The translations under genes were made by a program, and so were the position numbers. From the NCBI GenBank assembly GCA_002292015.1, contig DBBD01000154.1:1-8560 (forward strand): a DNA stretch of 8,560 nt, in the 5' to 3' direction. Shown here piece by piece: positions 1-5,614 of the stretch; position 1 is the stretch's first letter, and each line of letters starts with the position of its first letter. Below the pieces are notes generated by a model, which made no database searches, had not been told where the DNA came from, and saw nothing but the letters and a program-made list of their open reading frames with translations. Origin of the DNA: Firmicutes bacterium UBA993 (GTDB taxonomy: Bacteria > Bacillota > Dethiobacteria > DTU022).

Positions 1-188
1 TAGGTCACCCGATGGGTCCCTTCCGCTTAAAGGATTTGACCGGTATTGACCTGGCCTACCATATTACTATGGAAGCCTACAAAAAAACTGGAAACCCGGA
101 AGACAAACCATCCCCGACAATCGTAGAAAAATATGTTAGGGGAGAGTGGGGAGAAAAAACCGGTAAAGGTTTTTACGACTACAGCTAA
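1..188 (+). CDS. 3-hydroxyacyl-CoA dehydrogenase, C-terminal end (partial)
   Basis: Only the last 61 codons are present; the reading frame enters at base 3 and ends with TAA at 186-188. The peptide matches the C-terminal helical domain of NAD-dependent 3-hydroxyacyl-CoA (3-hydroxybutyryl-CoA) dehydrogenases: it opens with GHPMGPFRLKDLTGIDLAYH, the family's 'MGP..L.D..GLD' signature, and closes with GEWGEKTGKGFYDYS, the usual 'G.GKGFYDY' ending. These enzymes oxidise or reduce the 3-hydroxy group of acyl-CoA in beta-oxidation or butyrate metabolism and act in the cytoplasm. The NAD-binding domain and catalytic residues lie outside the window, so chain-length preference cannot be judged. The next gene on the same strand is an acyl-CoA synthetase, which supports a fatty-acid role. 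The family call is firm; the exact paralogue (Hbd versus PaaH/FadB-like) is not. Confidence 0.88.
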   Translation, partial: GHPMGPFRLKDLTGIDLAYHITMEAYKKTGNPEDKPSPTIVEKYVRGEWGEKTGKGFYDYS

Positions 189-189
189 A

Positions 190-215
190 CTAAGGATTTT
201 TCGTAATCCTGTTAG
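190..215 (+). terminator. Possible weak terminator hairpin after the dehydrogenase gene
   Basis: Immediately after the TAA stop, CTAAGGATT (190-198) can pair with AATCCT(gt)TAG (205-215), giving a stem of about nine base pairs with a two-base bulge and a six-base loop. No T-run follows it (the next bases are TGCTTAAG), so it is not a classical intrinsic terminator. It may stabilise the 3' end or end transcription weakly. This is a visual fold only. Confidence 0.3.
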
Positions 216-503
216 TGCTTAAGAAGAGTAGGAAGCGGGCTCTGCAAAAATTACACAAAAAAATATTATTTATAAAATAGTATGACAACATAATTCAGCA
301 TTGCTTAAATGCTTTTCTAAGTTCTTGTAGACTAAACGGAGACCGGGTTAGATTTACTGGCGAGCAAACCGATTTTTAGGACATACAAGCAGGAAAATGT
401 TCCCCATGCGCGAATTAAAAGCAATTGAGGAAATAGTGTCAATAATATGCCCTAACTAATTGCTGCTTCTGGTGAGCGGCGTCCTGATTTCTATTACGCA
501 AAC

Positions 504-508
504 AGGAG
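504..508 (+). promoter_or_regulatory. Ribosome binding site fixing the acyl-CoA synthetase start
   Basis: AGGAG lies eight bases before ATG 517. The alternative in-frame TTG at 460, 19 codons upstream, has no purine-rich site in front of it, and its added residues (LLLVSGVLISITQTGDDF) precede the conserved part of the family. The ATG at 517 is therefore preferred. Confidence 0.8.
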
Positions 509-516
509 ATGATTTC

Positions 517-2319
517 ATGTGGACTTATGAAAAGCCTGATAACCTGGTGGAGTGGTGGATTGAAAGCGAAAATAAGTTTGGCGGTTTGCCCTTGTTTTTG
601 GTGCATAATGGCCAGGGTGGTCTTGATCCGATCACCTATGAAGAAATCGGGAGCAGAATTGCCAATACCCGTGGAGGGCTGGCTGCTCTTGGGGTCGGCA
701 AAGATGATGCGGTTGGGATTATTGCCAATAACCGTCCCGAGTGGGCGGTGCTGGCCTTTGCCACTTTCGGCCGCAACGCAAGCTATGTACCGATGTATGA
801 AAAAGAGCTGGAAAAGATCTGGAAATACATCATCAGGGACAGCGGTTTAAAGTTTCTAATCGTTTCAAAGCCGGAGATCTACGAAAAAGTTAAAGATTTT
901 CCCTCAGAAATCCCAACTTTGGAAAGGATCTATGTGATTGAATCAGATGGGGAAAACAGCCTGGCAGCCCTGGAAAAGCTGGGGGCCGAAAATCCGGTTG
1001 ATCCGCTTATTCCGCATCACGATGATATCGCGGTTTTAATCTACACTTCGGGCACTACGGCCGAGCCAAAAGGGGTTTTGCTCAGCCACGGTAACATTAC
1101 TTATAATGTTCTTACCGGCGGCCGGCTTTTCCCCGAGTTGCAAAAAGTAGGACAGGTCGGGATTTCGATGCTGCCTTGGGCCCATTCTTACGCGATAACT
1201 GCAGAGCTAACCTCTTGGATTCACTTTGGGGGAACACTTGGGTTTATGCGCGACGTAAGCACCCTGGCTGAAGATTTGCGCTTGGTCAGACCGCACTTTT
1301 TGGTATCGGTGCCCCGGGTTTTTAATAGGATATACGATACTATTCAGCTGCGGATGAGCGATGAAGGTGGGATCAAGAAAAAGCTTTTTGATGCTGCCTG
1401 TGCAGCCGCTAAGGGGAAAAGGGAGTTAGCCGCCAGAGGGAGAAACAGCGTACTGCTAAACATAAAACTATCCCTGCTTGATAAACTGGTCTTTTCGAAA
1501 ATCCGGGCGGTCATGGGGGGCCGCATTGCCGGGGCGATGACCGGCAGCGCCGCCATGAACAAAGAGATAGCTGAATTTTACTACGATATCGGCATATCGA
1601 TTTACGACTGCTACGGGTTAACCGAGACTGCTCCCGGTGTTACCATGAACAGCTCGACGGCGTGGAAAATAGGCAGTGTCGGCCAGGTAATGCCCGGTCA
1701 AAAAGTGGTCATCGACAAGTCGGTTTCCGAGGAGGGAGCTGACGACGGTGAGATTATTGTTTACGGACCCAATGTGATGAAAGGCTATCACAACAAACCA
1801 CAGGAAACAGCGGCAGTGATGACTGCTGACGGTGGTTTTCGCACCGGGGACCGAGGTTGTCTCGACGAAGAGGGCTTTTTATGGATCACCGGGCGTATCA
1901 AAGAGCAGTATAAGCTATCTAATGGCAAGTATGTTTTTCCGGCGGCGATTGAGGAGGAGATCAAGTTGCTGCCCGAAGTGGCCAATGCTATGATCTATGG
2001 GGACGGCAGGCCCTATAACGTTTGCCTGGTGCTGCCGGATTTTGCGGTAACGGCCCGCTGGGCTCAGAAGGAAGGTGTGGCGGCTGCACCCAATGCTTTG
2101 CTTGCCAATCACGATTTTAAGAAGATGCTTACCGAAAAGATCCAGACCCACTTGAAAAACACCTTTGGCTCCTATGAAATACCAGAGAAGTTTCATCTGA
2201 TTAGCGAAGATTTTACGGTCGATAACCGGATGCTGACTCAGACCCTTAAGCTGAAACGGCGTGAAGTGCTTGAACGATACGCGTCTGAAATAGAAGCGCT
2301 CTATAATACCGCTTCTTAA
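517..2319 (+). CDS. AMP-forming long-chain acyl-CoA synthetase
   Basis: This 600-residue protein activates a carboxylic acid, probably a long-chain fatty acid, with ATP and CoA through an acyl-adenylate. It belongs to the ANL (adenylate-forming) superfamily. The P-loop-like motif YTSGTTAEPKG spans residues 176-186, YGLTE 366-370, the ribose-binding TGD 443-445, and the hinge GRIKEQYKLSNGKYV begins at 459. The KLSNGKYV form resembles the KLxxGEYV segment of long-chain (ACSL/FAA, COG1022) enzymes rather than acetyl-CoA synthetases. Near the C-terminus TQTLKLKRR (574-582) holds the probable catalytic lysine, K578 or K580. No membrane segment or signal peptide is evident, and the length suits the subfamily. 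The preceding gene encodes a 3-hydroxyacyl-CoA dehydrogenase, consistent with fatty-acid use, but the 328-base gap suggests a separate promoter. The transcript converges with the chrA operon. Substrate is inferred from subfamily only. Confidence 0.9.
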   Translation: MWTYEKPDNLVEWWIESENKFGGLPLFLVHNGQGGLDPITYEEIGSRIANTRGGLAALGVGKDDAVGIIANNRPEWAVLAFATFGRNASYVPMYEKELEKIWKYIIRDSGLKFLIVSKPEIYEKVKDFPSEIPTLERIYVIESDGENSLAALEKLGAENPVDPLIPHHDDIAVLIYTSGTTAEPKGVLLSHGNITYNVLTGGRLFPELQKVGQVGISMLPWAHSYAITAELTSWIHFGGTLGFMRDVSTLAEDLRLVRPHFLVSVPRVFNRIYDTIQLRMSDEGGIKKKLFDAACAAAKGKRELAARGRNSVLLNIKLSLLDKLVFSKIRAVMGGRIAGAMTGSAAMNKEIAEFYYDIGISIYDCYGLTETAPGVTMNSSTAWKIGSVGQVMPGQKVVIDKSVSEEGADDGEIIVYGPNVMKGYHNKPQETAAVMTADGGFRTGDRGCLDEEGFLWITGRIKEQYKLSNGKYVFPAAIEEEIKLLPEVANAMIYGDGRPYNVCLVLPDFAVTARWAQKEGVAAAPNALLANHDFKKMLTEKIQTHLKNTFGSYEIPEKFHLISEDFTVDNRMLTQTLKLKRREVLERYASEIEALYNTAS

Positions 2320-2389
2320 TTGTTAAATAGTTGTGCTTATGGCGCTATAATTCTTATGAACTAAGTGGTGGAGGTAGTCGGGCAAATTC

Positions 2390-2920
2390 TTAGTACGGAT
2401 ATAAAATAAGTCCCAGCAGAGCGCCGGCGGCAATGAAGTAGAGAGGACTGATTTGCTTTACCAGGCTGGCGATTAACAGCAGGGCGAAGATCATAGCTGT
2501 GGGAGTGTCGATTAAGGCCGCCTGTCCCAGGTTGTAGGCGGCCAGCAGGATCAGGGCGACAAGGGCTGAGCGCAGTCCGTTAAGAAAGTTTCCGGCCACG
2601 GGATTCCGGATCAGTTTAAAAAGCGCTTTTGACAAGACCAGAAGCAGAATCAGCGAAGGGCTGATCACCCCAAGGGTGGTGATCAGCGATCCGGCGACCC
2701 CGGCCATCCGGTAGCCGATAAAAGTGGCTGCGTTGATCGATACCGGGCCGGGAGTCATTTCTGCTACGGCGATAATGTCTAAAAACTCAGCGGCGCTTAA
2801 CCAGCCATGGGTACCGATTACTTCTGCTTCCATCAGCGGGATCATCGCATAGCCGCCCCCGATAGTGAAAAGCCCTACCTTAAAGAACGACCAGTAGAGA
2901 GAAAGAATTACCGGGATCAT
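2390..2920 (-). CDS. ChrA-type transporter, second half-size subunit
   Basis: This 176-residue integral membrane protein of the CHR (chromate ion transporter) family is a single CHR domain. The signatures are FTIGGGYAMIP (residues 18-28) after the first helix and the loop EMTPGPVSINAATFIGYR (54-71), followed by several hydrophobic helices up to the C-terminus. In many Firmicutes ChrA is split into two short paralogues that probably work as a heterodimer; this is the downstream partner. The start chosen is ATG 2920-2918, which overlaps the TGA stop of the upstream chrA gene (TGATG) and has AGGGAG eight bases before it. An ATG at 2941 would add seven residues but lacks a good site. Such coupling suggests equal production of both halves. 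The family is named for chromate efflux, but the natural anion is uncertain, especially in an anaerobe. Confidence 0.88.
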   Translation of the reverse strand: MIPVILSLYWSFFKVGLFTIGGGYAMIPLMEAEVIGTHGWLSAAEFLDIIAVAEMTPGPVSINAATFIGYRMAGVAGSLITTLGVISPSLILLLVLSKALFKLIRNPVAGNFLNGLRSALVALILLAAYNLGQAALIDTPTAMIFALLLIASLVKQISPLYFIAAGALLGLILYPY

Positions 2921-3498
2921 CAGTGGCACTCCCTTCTGCATACCAGGAGTCCGGCTACTCCGCCGGCAACTAGTAGCAAGATGGGGTGAACCTGGCTTAC
3001 AATTGCCGCCACCAGCAGTATTGCACAGAGGATTATCCCACGAATGCCGTGTAAGATCTCCCGGCCCAGCTTGATGGCGGCCGCCGCAATCAGCGCTACC
3101 ACTGCCGGGCGTAAACCGTAAAAGACAGCGTGCACATATTGGTTATCGCGGTAAAGCGGGTACAGCCAGGCAGCAATGATCAGCAGGATTATTACTGAAG
3201 GGGCGGTTACCCCCAGGGCAGCAACCAGCCCTCCTACGGTACCCCTTAGCCGTACCCCGATCTGGATGGCGCTATTCAGTGCCAGCTGCCCGGGCATTCC
3301 CTGGGTAATAATCAGGATGTCGGCAAAAACATCCTCGCTGACCCACTTTCGAGTGAAAACCACTTCCTGCCTGATCACCGGCAAAATGGCGTAACCGCCG
3401 CCAAAAGTAAAAGCGCCGACTTTCAAAAAAGTAAGCAGGATATTAAAAAGGGATTCTTTGGGCCCGGGTTGCCCGGCCAGGGTTTTTGGAACAGTCAA
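2920..3498 (-). CDS. ChrA-type transporter, first half-size subunit
   Basis: This 192-residue, single-domain CHR-family membrane protein is the upstream partner of the split transporter. A hydrophilic N-terminus of about 16 residues precedes the first helix. FTFGGGYAILP falls at residues 30-40, and the loop TQGMPGQLALNSAIQIG at 65-81 is the counterpart of the family's PGP loop, here with PGQ. Hydrophobic helices follow to a short basic end (CRRECH). The start is TTG 3498-3496, with GAGG (3511-3508) nine bases ahead; no ATG lies before the conserved part. The marR-like gene ends 45 bases upstream and the second chrA gene overlaps by one base, so the three genes probably form one operon. Chromate export is the name-giving activity of the family; substrate and direction here are unproven. 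Confidence 0.87.
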   Translation of the reverse strand: MTVPKTLAGQPGPKESLFNILLTFLKVGAFTFGGGYAILPVIRQEVVFTRKWVSEDVFADILIITQGMPGQLALNSAIQIGVRLRGTVGGLVAALGVTAPSVIILLIIAAWLYPLYRDNQYVHAVFYGLRPAVVALIAAAAIKLGREILHGIRGIILCAILLVAAIVSQVHPILLLVAGGVAGLLVCRRECH

Positions 3499-3543
3499 AA
3501 AAAGTAACCTCGCTTTACCGGATTAGGCAAAAACCAGGCGCGG

Positions 3544-4050
3544 CTAGTCCGTTTCCGGGGTGCTGGCATTTAATTCCGGTGTTGTTCCCACAAGGGCCAG
3601 ATGCTCAAAAACGCGCATAACGGATTTAAGTGATAAGATCAAGTTTTCACGTTCATCGGAATCAAGATTTTCCGCCAGATTGTTAAAACGAAAAGATCTT
3701 CTTTCAAAAACCAGATGCGCCAGCTGCCTACCGTAAGCGGTAAGAGTAACGCGAACGATGCGGCGGTCTTTTTCGTCGCCACGCCTTTTGACCAGGCTTA
3801 AATTGACCAGGCGATTTACCAGGCGGGTAGCGGCGCTTTCAGCCAGGTATAATTCCGAACTCAGTTTGCCCATGGTCAGATCATCATTTAAATAGAGCAC
3901 CAACAGGGCATTAATCTGGCCCGGCGTGATTCCGAGCCCGGTCAGTTCCCGGTTTTCCTCGGTGTTTAAGTAGTGCATTAACTTAGGGAAGATCGCCTGA
4001 ATTGCCTCTGTAAATTTTTCTGTGTCCCGGTAATTCCGGTTGTTTGCCAT
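3544..4050 (-). CDS. MarR-family transcriptional regulator
   Basis: This 168-residue cytoplasmic DNA-binding protein has the MarR winged helix-turn-helix layout. N-terminal dimerisation helices (about 10-35) are followed by helices spanning 42-84, with recognition-helix region AESAATRLVNRLVNLSLVKR (70-89). The wing has the family's hallmark DEKDRRIVRVTLT (92-104), and C-terminal dimerisation helices lie at about 107-150. There is no cysteine anywhere, so a thiol-redox switch of the OhrR kind is excluded. The tail after residue 155 (TTPELNASTPETD) looks disordered. The start is ATG 4050-4048, with AAAGGA ten bases ahead. It is the first gene of the marR-chrA-chrA unit and is divergent from the AmmeMemoRadiSam genes, so by analogy with other MarR loci it may control its own operon and possibly the divergent one. 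The ligand is unknown. Confidence 0.92.
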   Translation of the reverse strand: MANNRNYRDTEKFTEAIQAIFPKLMHYLNTEENRELTGLGITPGQINALLVLYLNDDLTMGKLSSELYLAESAATRLVNRLVNLSLVKRRGDEKDRRIVRVTLTAYGRQLAHLVFERRSFRFNNLAENLDSDERENLILSLKSVMRVFEHLALVGTTPELNASTPETD

Positions 4051-4092
4051 TTACATCAAGTCCTTTATCCGGGCGGTGTAAAACTTACAGCT

Positions 4093-4121
4093 AGGTTAGG
4101 CTATAGCGAGTTGCCTGTCAA
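4093..4121 (-). promoter_or_regulatory. Probable sigma-A promoter of the marR-chrA operon
   Basis: On the minus strand a perfect -35 box TTGACA (4121-4116) is followed after exactly 17 bases by TAACCT (4098-4093), a weak -10 box. The predicted start lies near 4086, leaving a leader of about 35 bases before the marR ATG. The weak -10 suggests the promoter may need help from an activator. The 19-bp repeats start exactly at the upstream edge of the -35 box. Confidence 0.55.
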
Positions 4122-4161
4122 GTAAACGAATTGCGGCAGGGCAGTAAACGAATTGCAGCAG
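4121..4161. repeat. Two tandem 19-bp direct repeats, candidate operator
   Basis: AGTAAACGAATTGCGGCAG (4121-4139) is repeated as AGTAAACGAATTGCAGCAG (4143-4161), with 18 of 19 bases identical and a period of 22 bp, about two helical turns. Both copies would lie on the same DNA face, as expected for two bound protein units. They sit between the two divergent promoters. Their centres fall near -43 and -65 relative to the predicted marR start, and near -66 and -88 relative to the predicted amrA start. The bound protein is unknown; the adjacent MarR regulator is the obvious but unproven candidate. Confidence 0.6.
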
Positions 4162-4181
4162 CCAGCCAGCTTTGCTTACTG

Positions 4182-4211
4182 TTTAATCATAACATATTGA
4201 TATGCTATACT
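4182..4211 (+). promoter_or_regulatory. Extended -10 promoter of the AmmeMemoRadiSam genes
   Basis: TGCTATACT (4203-4211) combines a TGN extension with TATACT, a five-of-six match to TATAAT. A weak -35 TTTAAT (4182-4187) lies 18 bases upstream, which is typical of extended -10 promoters. The predicted start is near 4218, about 39 bases before the ATG at 4257. Confidence 0.6.
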
Positions 4212-4245
4212 GTTGGCAGGCGATTGAAACCTTCAAACTGAAGGC

Positions 4246-4250
4246 AGGTG
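4246..4250 (+). promoter_or_regulatory. Ribosome binding site fixing the amrA start, beside a small hairpin
   Basis: AGGTG is placed six bases before ATG 4257, so that ATG is preferred to the in-frame GTG at 4248, which lies inside this site. Just upstream, CCTTC (4230-4234) can pair with GAAGG (4240-4244). An alternative stem, TTGAA (4224-4228) with TTCAA (4232-4236), excludes it. Confidence 0.7.
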
Positions 4251-4256
4251 GTTGCT

Positions 4257-5594
4257 ATGCTTAAATTGGTAGGCATCGCTCCTCATCCCCCGATAATTAT
4301 ACCCGCCATCGGCCGCGGCGAACTTAAGAAAGTGGCTAAAACTGTGGCAGGCATGCGGGCCTTAAGCTGCCGGGTAAAAGAGGCTGGGCCGGAACTGATT
4401 ATATTGATTACCCCCCATGGGCCGGTGCTGCGGGAAGGTCCCGCGGTGTATAAATCCGCATATTTAGAAGGCAGTTTTGCCCAGTTTGGTTTTCCCCAGA
4501 TCAGGGTTAGCTTTAAAACAGACTGTGAATTACCGGAGCTACTGCGGCAGGAAACTGAAAATGACGCGCTAAAGCCGGTTTTCATCGGCGGCAGCGGTAA
4601 TTTTAGCCATAGTAGGGTGGATCATCTTGATCATGGCGCGATGGTTCCCCTGTACTTTTTAAACCAGGAAGGTCTGGACCTGCCGGGCCTGCAGCTCGCT
4701 TTCGGTTTTAACAGCTACCGGGATCTCTATCGCTTTGGTCAAAGCCTGCGCCGGGCCGCTGACAGGCGCGGGCTTCCTTACGTGGTTTTAGCCAGCGGCG
4801 ACCTTTCGCACCGCCTGATTCCGGGAGCGCCTGCCGGTTACAACAGGCGTGGCGCCGAGTTTGATCAACAACTAGTTGAGCATCTTGCCGGGGCAGAGAT
4901 AGATAGTATTTTAAATTTCGATCAGCAGTTGGTCGAAGAGGCCGGGGAATGCGGCCTGCGTTCATTTATTATCGCTCTCGGGATGCTGGACGGGTACGCT
5001 TTTAAAAGCGACATTATTTCCTACGAAGGGCCCTTTGGCGTCGGTTACCTGGTAGCGGTATTAGAGCCTGAAAGCACGGGTAATTTTAATCCCACCCGGC
5101 TGGCTCGCAGTGCCCTGGAACATTATTTCAGGCATGGCAGAGCGCCTGCCGCGCCTGATCAGCTGCCGTCGCAGCTGGCTCAAAAAGCCGGCGCTTTCGT
5201 ATCGCTTAAAAAAGAGGGTCTACTGCGCGGTTGTATCGGCACTACCGAGCCGGTAAGGCAAAACCTGGCCGCGGAGATCAGTGCTAACGCGATCAGCGCA
5301 GCGCTGAGCGACCCCCGTTTTCCGCCTTTACAGGAGGAAGAACTGGCCGCGCTGGAGATTGTGGTTGATGTTTTGAGCCCCCTGGAAAAGGTTGAGAGCA
5401 AGGCAGAACTGAATCCAAGTAAGTATGGGGTGCTTGTACGCAGCGGATCGCGAAGCGGGCTCCTGCTGCCCGATCTTGAAGGGGTGGAAAGCGTTGATGA
5501 GCAGGTCGCTATCGCTTCACGCAAAGCCGGGATTGAACAGGGAGAGACGCTGGAACTTTTTCGCTTTACCGTTACTCGTTACAGGGAAGAATAA
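4257..5594 (+). CDS. amrA: AmmeMemoRadiSam protein A: LigB-like dioxygenase domain fused to AMMECR1 domain
   Basis: This 445-residue two-domain protein belongs to the AmmeMemoRadiSam system, for which I know of no firmly established reaction. Residues 1 to about 265 resemble class III extradiol dioxygenases (LigB family): APHPP with H10, TPHGP with H54, LDHG 124-127, SGDLSH 180-185 with H185, and GECG with E231. By position these parallel the iron ligands and catalytic base of LigB (His12, His61, Glu242 and His195), so the domain may be an active metalloenzyme. Residues about 275-445 are an AMMECR1 domain with its hallmark LRGCIG at 323-328, then SDPRFPPL, and the closing FTVTRY segment. No signal or membrane segment is present. 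The radical SAM partner follows 20 bases downstream, so the two form a compact unit in which this fusion would supply the system's dioxygenase/Memo-like and AMMECR1 parts. Divergent from marR. Domain calls are firm; catalysis is inferred. Confidence 0.92.
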   Translation: MLKLVGIAPHPPIIIPAIGRGELKKVAKTVAGMRALSCRVKEAGPELIILITPHGPVLREGPAVYKSAYLEGSFAQFGFPQIRVSFKTDCELPELLRQETENDALKPVFIGGSGNFSHSRVDHLDHGAMVPLYFLNQEGLDLPGLQLAFGFNSYRDLYRFGQSLRRAADRRGLPYVVLASGDLSHRLIPGAPAGYNRRGAEFDQQLVEHLAGAEIDSILNFDQQLVEEAGECGLRSFIIALGMLDGYAFKSDIISYEGPFGVGYLVAVLEPESTGNFNPTRLARSALEHYFRHGRAPAAPDQLPSQLAQKAGAFVSLKKEGLLRGCIGTTEPVRQNLAAEISANAISAALSDPRFPPLQEEELAALEIVVDVLSPLEKVESKAELNPSKYGVLVRSGSRSGLLLPDLEGVESVDEQVAIASRKAGIEQGETLELFRFTVTRYREE

Positions 5595-5614
5595 GTTGTT
5601 GCCGGAGCTGTTTA

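Larger units (their letters stand above)
189..516. other. AT-rich intergenic region, no convincing gene
   Basis: This 328-base gap separates the dehydrogenase from the acyl-CoA synthetase. Bases 245-300 are strongly AT-rich (runs of A, then ATATTATTTATAAAATAG), as in promoter regions. Possible promoter pairs are TTACAC (251-256) with TAAAAT (273-278), spacer 16, and TTGTAG (325-330) with TTAGAT (348-353), spacer 17. Both match consensus poorly and neither is assigned. A 20-codon open frame at 397-459 starts with ATG but its AGGA is only two bases away, so it is not called a gene. I see no tRNA, repeat array or strong riboswitch-like structure. Confidence 0.6.

Noticed and set aside
509..850. 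113-codon open frame on the plus strand inside the acyl-CoA synthetase gene
   Set aside because: It is out of frame with a clearly conserved synthetase over its whole length and shows no recognisable domain.
2320..2389. Bidirectional terminator between the converging synthetase and chrA genes
   Set aside because: The only inverted repeat, ACTAAG (from 2360) with CTTAGT (to 2394), has a long loop and no T-run on either strand; no support beyond the expected location.
4121..4161. CRISPR array start
   Set aside because: Only two copies with a 3-base gap; no spacers of normal length and no cas genes.
4142..4181. Hairpin formed by CAGTAAAC and GCTTACTG in the divergent control region
   Set aside because: Arms of eight bases with one mismatch and a loop of about 24 bases; the direct-repeat reading explains the same bases better.
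4708..4965. 85-codon minus-strand frame inside amrA
   Set aside because: Antisense to the conserved dioxygenase domain, with an arginine/proline-rich composition typical of a shadow frame.
5180..5524. 114-codon minus-strand frame inside the AMMECR1 domain
   Set aside because: Serine-rich shadow of the conserved coding strand, with no independent support.
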